The notes under the pieces were generated by a model. It had not been told where the DNA came from, made no database searches, and saw only the letters and a list, made by a program, of their open reading frames with translations. 64,000 nt of DNA from Owenweeksia sp964619125 (GTDB lineage Bacteria; Bacteroidota; Bacteroidia; Flavobacteriales; Schleiferiaceae). Position 1 is the stretch's first letter, and each line of letters begins with the position of its first letter. Below are positions 59,882 through 64,000 of this stretch, piece by piece. The DNA lies in the NCBI GenBank assembly GCA_964619125.1, contig CAZUCA010000006.1, positions 14,135-78,134 of the forward strand. The letters are read 5' to 3'. The translations under genes and the position numbers were made by a program.

Positions 59882-62121
59882 TCAGTAACTGGCCTCAGCG
59901 ATTGAGGGACCTGTGGTATTTTCTGATCACCTTTTTTCCGGTGCATCTCTTTATTTTGCATTTGCGCCGCAGCCATTTGCTCAATATTTTCTGGCTGATA
60001 CTCTTTGGCTTTGTAGGGGGCTTTTTTGCTGAAAGCTACGGTTTGCGCTACCTGTTTCTCACCCCTGAATACCTCGGGAAGATAAGTTTTGCCAGTTACG
60101 GCATACTCGGTATCACGGCAGGTCTGTTTATCATGGCCTTTCACATCAATAGCTACATCTACTACAGCTACCGGTTTCCCTTTCTGGCTACCCTGCAACG
60201 TCCCCTCTGGAAGTTTAGCATTAACAATTCCATCGTCCCAGTTTTCTTCTACTTCTACCTTGTGTTCAGCATTATTAACTTCCTGATAGAGGAGGGTATC
60301 GGGGCTTGGGCAATTGCCCAGTATGTAGGCGCACTTTTTTTGGGGACCATTCTCATCATTGCCTTCACCTTCGGCTACTTTATGAATACCATCAAGGTGC
60401 TGGAACCGCATGGTGAAGGGCGTACTGACCTCAATCCAATGCGCACCGTTAAGAAGCTGATTAAGACCCGGGGAGAAATGCACCCTGGCAAGGCAGTGAT
60501 TAACTATTACCTGCGTACCCCTTTCGCCGTAAAAATTACCCGGCCCGCCGACCACTATAATTTCTCGAAACTGATTGAAACTATTGAGCAACACCATTTC
60601 AGCGCCTCTATTTACTTTCTGATCCTGATTATGATCACCATGGCCTTTAACCTGGTGGGCGACTACCCTCTGGTGCAGATTCCGGCAGGAGCCACGGTAT
60701 TTCTCATTTTCTCACTTTATCTGATGATTGTGGGCGCCTTTTACAGCCGCCTTAAAACCTGGACTATCACGGCCGGTATAGTGGTTTTTATTATTCTCAA
60801 TTATTTTTCGGGTAAACCTCAGTTTCGCAGTGTTAATTATGCCTATGGCATGAATTACGAACGGGCGGCACCCTATAACTATGAACGCCTGCAGGAGCTG
60901 ACTACAGATAGTATTGTCAACTACGATCATCAGCAAGAACTGCAGGTACTCGAAAACTGGAAGAACCGCCAGAATGAGGCCAGGCCCAAGATGGTGATTC
61001 TGAATCTGAGCGGGGGAGGGCAGCGCTCAGCCTTATGGGCGGTTACGGCTCTGCAAAAAATAGAGGCAGAATTGGGCGAGGGTTTTTACCGCCGCATTCA
61101 CCTTATTACCGGCTCTTCAGGGGGCATGCTGGGCGGCGCCTTCTACCGCGAAGCGAGATTCCGCCAGGATTTCCCCGGTGCCCCCCTAAAGGCGGCTGAT
61201 GATACTCTGCGTTTTCTTATCGCCAAAGATCTGCTAAACCCGGTATGCTATACCCTGGCGGTGAATGACCTCTTTTTTCGCCTGCGCGAGGTGCAATATA
61301 ATGGCCGTACCTATCCCCTGGACCGGGGATACACTTTTGACCGCGAACTGGAGGCCAATACCCTGGGGTTGCTCAGCCGCGATTTTGGCGAATACCGTAG
61401 CCTTGAGGCCAGTGCACGTATGCCAACCATGATTTTAGGTCCGAGCATTGTGGGCGATGGTCGCAAGCTGCTTATGGGTAGCCGGGGCCTGAGCTATCTC
61501 ACTTTTACCAAGCCTTTTAAAGGCATCAGTAAACAAAGGGAATACGATGGGGTGGAGTACCTGCGATTTTTTGAGGAGCAGTCTCCCCGTGATCTCCGCT
61601 TTGCCACAGCATTGCGCATGAGTGCCTCCTTTCCCTATATCACCCCGCTTATTAATATGCCTTCGGAGCCCGGCATGGAACTGATTGATGCCGGTGTACG
61701 CGACAATGAGGGCTTTGAACTAGGACTGCGCTATATTTTTGAATTCCGGGAGTGGATCCGGAAAAATACCTCTGGAGTGGTGGTGGTACAGATCAAGGCC
61801 AACCGGCCTGATGAGGTGCCGATAAGGGAAACACCCGTTACACGACTCGATCGCCTGGTATTGCCTATCGGTGGCGTTTACAAGAGCTTTCACAACCTGC
61901 AGGTATATAATAAGGCCCTGTTGATGGAACTTAGCCGCGATGAACTGGAACTGCCGATGGAGGTGGTACGGTTTTCACTTTTTAAGAAGGAAGACAATGT
62001 TTCGCTTAGCTGGCATCTCACCGGCAACGAGAAGCACAATATTATCAGCACTATCGATAGTGAGTTTAACCGCGAAGCGCTGGCAGATCTGGCTGCAGCC
62101 TTGCAATTGCCCCTAAAATGA
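59878..62121 (+). CDS. Membrane-anchored patatin-like phospholipase
   Basis: This encodes 747 residues. The N-terminal third holds about seven to eight membrane helices (roughly residues 15-310), unusual for patatins. The C-terminal catalytic domain has NLSGGGQRSALWAV as oxyanion loop, Ser414 in TGSSGGM as nucleophile and Asp604 in IDAGVRDNEG. It is thus a predicted inner-membrane lipid acyl hydrolase, unrelated in layout to the soluble patatin at 37061. Coupling to a DinB-like gene suggests a joint role, which is unknown. The 210-base gap downstream holds two inverted repeats. Confidence 0.86.
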   Translation: MISNWPQRLRDLWYFLITFFPVHLFILHLRRSHLLNIFWLILFGFVGGFFAESYGLRYLFLTPEYLGKISFASYGILGITAGLFIMAFHINSYIYYSYRFPFLATLQRPLWKFSINNSIVPVFFYFYLVFSIINFLIEEGIGAWAIAQYVGALFLGTILIIAFTFGYFMNTIKVLEPHGEGRTDLNPMRTVKKLIKTRGEMHPGKAVINYYLRTPFAVKITRPADHYNFSKLIETIEQHHFSASIYFLILIMITMAFNLVGDYPLVQIPAGATVFLIFSLYLMIVGAFYSRLKTWTITAGIVVFIILNYFSGKPQFRSVNYAYGMNYERAAPYNYERLQELTTDSIVNYDHQQELQVLENWKNRQNEARPKMVILNLSGGGQRSALWAVTALQKIEAELGEGFYRRIHLITGSSGGMLGGAFYREARFRQDFPGAPLKAADDTLRFLIAKDLLNPVCYTLAVNDLFFRLREVQYNGRTYPLDRGYTFDRELEANTLGLLSRDFGEYRSLEASARMPTMILGPSIVGDGRKLLMGSRGLSYLTFTKPFKGISKQREYDGVEYLRFFEEQSPRDLRFATALRMSASFPYITPLINMPSEPGMELIDAGVRDNEGFELGLRYIFEFREWIRKNTSGVVVVQIKANRPDEVPIRETPVTRLDRLVLPIGGVYKSFHNLQVYNKALLMELSRDELELPMEVVRFSLFKKEDNVSLSWHLTGNEKHNIISTIDSEFNREALADLAAALQLPLK

Positions 62122-62124
62122 AAA

Positions 62125-62162
62125 GCCGGTAGATCTGCACAGGGAGTGCATCAGCTACCGGC
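62125..62162 (+). terminator. Stem-loop after the membrane patatin gene
   Basis: GCCGGTAG (62125-62132) pairs with CTACCGGC (62155-62162). An inner stem GCAC/GTGC lies inside with an AGGGA loop. There is no T-run after it (ATTTC), so it may be a Rho-independent terminator of weak type, or an mRNA 3'-end stabiliser. Confidence 0.5.
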
Positions 62163-62182
62163 ATTTCAACCAACCAAACAAA

Positions 62183-62236
62183 TACCAGAATATATCTTTA
62201 ATCAATCCTTAATCTCTCATCCTCATGATTCTGGTA
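62183..62236. repeat. Second inverted repeat in the patatin-fasciclin gap
   Basis: TACCAGAAT (62183-62191) and ATTCTGGTA (62228-62236) form a perfect 9-base inverted repeat with 36 bases between. The loop holds two TTAATC copies. Its role is unknown; the rest of the gap to 62335 holds no gene I can support. Confidence 0.4.
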
Positions 62237-62334
62237 CTTAAGAGAGGTCAATAACCATTCCAAACATTTCGCTTGCAATGGCTCTATATTATCTACGCAA
62301 AAAAGGCCATCTTAGTTTACAATGAGTCACTTTT

Positions 62335-63327
62335 TTAATAGGGTAGCAATACGCGGTTTAATGAATGCAGGGTGCCGTTTACGGCACTTATATTGGTGAG
62401 CTGCAGGCTAGCCTCACGTTGCTGACTGTCTATCACTTTAATAGTAGCGCCATCCTTTTCGATGGTGAGCTTGGCGCCGCCATAAAGGGTGCTGTACTGC
62501 CTGTTGCTGAAGCTTTCGGCCGTGATATGCCCGCTGAGCAGGTGGTATGACATTATATCGCTCAGGCCATCTACGCCGAAGTGGTAATAGAAGGACTGCA
62601 GTGATACCAATCCCATATTGTTATTGCCGAAAAACTCGGCATAAGCATCATTGGTAGGGGCCAGCAGGGTGTAGCTCTGGTTCTCCTGGTTAAGGATCAC
62701 ATTGAGGTTAATGCCCGGATAGTTGATGCAGGTCATCAGGTTGCTGAACTGCGGGTTAGCCAGAACCAGCGTACGCAGGGTGGCAGGGCTCAATACGGCA
62801 TCCAGGCGGTGAATGATACCATTAGGGGCCTCAATGTCGGCCTCAGAGATGGAAGCCACCTGACCGTTGAAGGATATGTGATATCCCTGGCGGTGGCTAT
62901 AAAGGTATACGTTTTCGCCTTTGCGGTTGAGCGCGGCCGTGGGCAGGTAGCTGTTTTCGAAATCATAGGCCCTGATCCTGGCATTAATAAGCGAATACTG
63001 CCAGAACTGGCGGAAATTGGTTTCGCCCATCAGTAATTTCATTTCACTGAGGCCGTTTAAGCCGCGATCGTAAAGAAACTTACTCATTGCCGAGTCGTCG
63101 GGCGCCAGTAAGGTTATATTTTCAGCTTGCAGCTCCGTTAACAGTGCGGCTTGCTCCAAAGCTTCCAGGTAAAGGCTAAAATCTCCCTCTGCCTCGAGTT
63201 GCTCCGCCACGTTCTGCATTGGTTCTGGAGTGCTTCCCGTTTCCTTTTTACTACAGGCCATTGCCAGCAAAAGCGAGAGTGCCCATAGCGTACGGTTTAT
63301 TGCGGACATTGAGTTTTTTAAGTTCAT
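62335..63327 (-). CDS. Fasciclin (FAS1) domain lipoprotein
   Basis: The 330-residue product has a lipoprotein signal (LSLLLAMAC) and two FAS1 domains. The first covers about 40-180 (ITLLAPDDSAMSKFL, then GIIHRLDAVLSP) and the second about 185-330 (YTLLAPTNDAYAEFF, then GTLHSLNRVLLPY). FAS1 domains mediate adhesion between cells or to surfaces. It should sit in the outer membrane or at the surface. It is read in the same direction as rplT, but a terminator lies between them. Confidence 0.93.
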   Translation of the reverse strand: MNLKNSMSAINRTLWALSLLLAMACSKKETGSTPEPMQNVAEQLEAEGDFSLYLEALEQAALLTELQAENITLLAPDDSAMSKFLYDRGLNGLSEMKLLMGETNFRQFWQYSLINARIRAYDFENSYLPTAALNRKGENVYLYSHRQGYHISFNGQVASISEADIEAPNGIIHRLDAVLSPATLRTLVLANPQFSNLMTCINYPGINLNVILNQENQSYTLLAPTNDAYAEFFGNNNMGLVSLQSFYYHFGVDGLSDIMSYHLLSGHITAESFSNRQYSTLYGGAKLTIEKDGATIKVIDSQQREASLQLTNISAVNGTLHSLNRVLLPY

Positions 63328-63390
63328 GTTGTGATGTGTTACTAGCTAAACGCCAAATTTCCCTTAAACGTTGGCTTATAAAATATAAAA

Positions 63391-63428
63391 TAAAAAAGGC
63401 CATCAGCGCTGATTGCGTGATGGCCTTT
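63391..63428 (-). terminator. Intrinsic terminator after rplT
   Basis: On the reverse strand, AAAGGCCATCA pairs with TGATGGCCTTT and is followed by a T-rich run (TTTATTTT). It closes the rpmI-rplT transcript and separates it from the fasciclin gene. Confidence 0.9.
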
Positions 63429-63458
63429 CTGAATATTAAGAACCCTGAAGGTTAAAAC

Positions 63459-63803
63459 TTATTTTACTTGTTCCACTACGGCTTTAAAAGCTTCGGGGTG
63501 GTTCATCGCCAGGTCAGCCAAAACCTTACGGTTCAGCTCAATATCCTTGGCTTTAAGTTTACCCATAAAAGCGGAGTATGACATTCCTTCCTGGCGGGCA
63601 CCGGCGTTGATACGCTGGATCCACAGGGCACGGAAGTTTCTCTTTTTGGTTTTGCGGTCTCTGTAGCTGTACTGCATACCTTTTTCAACGGCATTCTTAG
63701 CTACAGTCCATACATTTTTACGACGACCAAAGTATCCTTTGGCCTGTTTCATGATTTTCTTTCTGCGTGCGCGGCTGGCTACGCTGTTTACTGATCTTGG
63801 CAT
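63459..63803 (-). CDS. rplT: 50S ribosomal protein L20
   Basis: This 114-residue protein is an early assembly protein of the large ribosomal subunit that binds 23S rRNA. Family marks are SRARRKKIMKQAKGYFGRR at the start, RKTKKRNFRALWIQRINA in the middle, and GLKAKDIELNRKVLADLA-like FMGKLKAKDIELNRK near the end. The length is normal. It follows rpmI after about 90 bases with no gene between, the usual infC-rpmI-rplT order. Confidence 0.98.
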   Translation of the reverse strand: MPRSVNSVASRARRKKIMKQAKGYFGRRKNVWTVAKNAVEKGMQYSYRDRKTKKRNFRALWIQRINAGARQEGMSYSAFMGKLKAKDIELNRKVLADLAMNHPEAFKAVVEQVK

Positions 63804-63895
63804 TTTTTATTTAATTTTTTGAGCAAGGCGCTTCAACGGTAGTTGAAAACTTGATGAGCACTTACCCAGGGTTAATTAATAACTCTTAATACTAA

Positions 63896-64000
63896 TTAGA
63901 TACAAAGTTGCTTCTTGATGTTGGCTTCATCAGCCTTATCCACCAAAGTAGCATGAGTGAGGTTACGCTTTTGCTTGGTCTCCTTCTTGGTAAGAATGTG
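63896..64000 (-). CDS. rpmI: 50S ribosomal protein L35, C-terminal part (cut by window edge)
   Basis: The last 34 codons are present. The reverse strand reads HILTKKETKQKRNLTH then ATLVDKADEANIKKQL, the normal end of L35, finishing at a TAA at 63896-63898. The start lies beyond the right edge. Its position directly before rplT confirms the call. Confidence 0.95.
   Translation of the reverse strand, partial: HILTKKETKQKRNLTHATLVDKADEANIKKQLCI

Overview
This 64 kb window looks like a chromosomal segment of a Bacteroidota bacterium, most likely from the Flavobacteriales or a nearby marine lineage. Four things support this. Two large secreted proteins end in type IX secretion (T9SS) type B sorting domains, and one is paired with a PorP/SprF-like outer-membrane protein. 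Several gene orders are typical of flavobacteria as I know them: purH-mreB-mreC-mreD-mrdA; DUF2520-kdsC-ubiA-maf; and lptD, amidase, mlaD and Fe-S genes. Upstream boxes of the Bacteroidota form TTTG...TAnnTTTG replace Shine-Dalgarno sites. Base composition is near 50 % G+C. I see no tRNA, rRNA, CRISPR array, insertion sequence, prophage or transcription-factor gene. Coding density is very high, and many convergent genes overlap by a few bases at their stop codons.

Layout. 1-4.4 kb: purH followed by the rod-shape operon (mreB, mreC, mreD, mrdA/PBP2, running off the left edge), all leftward. 4.5-6.7 kb: an ABC-type permease, a GAF/methionine-sulfoxide-reductase-like protein and a diacylglycerol kinase. 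6.8-11.3 kb: a T9SS adhesin-like protein and a PorP/SprF-SPOR fusion, closed by a clear terminator. 11.3-20.8 kb: a DinB-like protein, an M3 peptidase, then a tightly packed rightward run rsmA-mgtE-mscS-hydroxyacid dehydrogenase-GNAT-oligopeptide-binding lipoprotein. 20.8-26.9 kb: leftward genes for a START-like protein, a small unknown, a small barrel protein, NhaC, and the DUF2520-kdsC-ubiA-maf operon. 27.1-33.9 kb: a second T9SS protein and a leftward cytochrome c maturation cluster (ccmB, C, D, E, F). 34-44 kb: an Omp85-like protein, two small cytoplasmic proteins, a patatin, a thioesterase, a glutathione peroxidase, an alpha/beta hydrolase, a DUF4112 protein, a complete subclass B1 metallo-beta-lactamase, mtaB and an inositol monophosphatase. 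44-53 kb: a seven-gene leftward operon built around two Fe-S proteins and MlaD, an amidase, and divergent lptD. 53-64 kb: GNAT, pabA/trpG, ridA, lpdA, an unusual ferredoxin-cyclase-globin fusion, an OmpA-repeat protein, DinB plus a membrane patatin, a fasciclin lipoprotein, rplT and the end of rpmI.

How the genes fit together. Much of the window serves the cell envelope: rod-shape synthesis, LPS transport, lipid transport (MCE), an Omp85 homologue, peptidoglycan cleavage, T9SS cargo and OmpA-type proteins. A second theme is redox and respiration: cytochrome c maturation with a CxxxY-type CcmE, a membrane Fe-S electron-transfer pair, dihydrolipoyl dehydrogenase, glutathione peroxidase, and the three-domain cyclase that combines a [2Fe-2S] ferredoxin, a class III nucleotide cyclase and a heme-globin domain. 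That cyclase and the B1 metallo-beta-lactamase are the most interesting single genes. Other points worth a second look are an AT-rich block inside purH, very short spacing between promoter boxes and start codons, a recurrent TTG-start pattern, and a T9SS gene whose signal peptide has no standard start codon.
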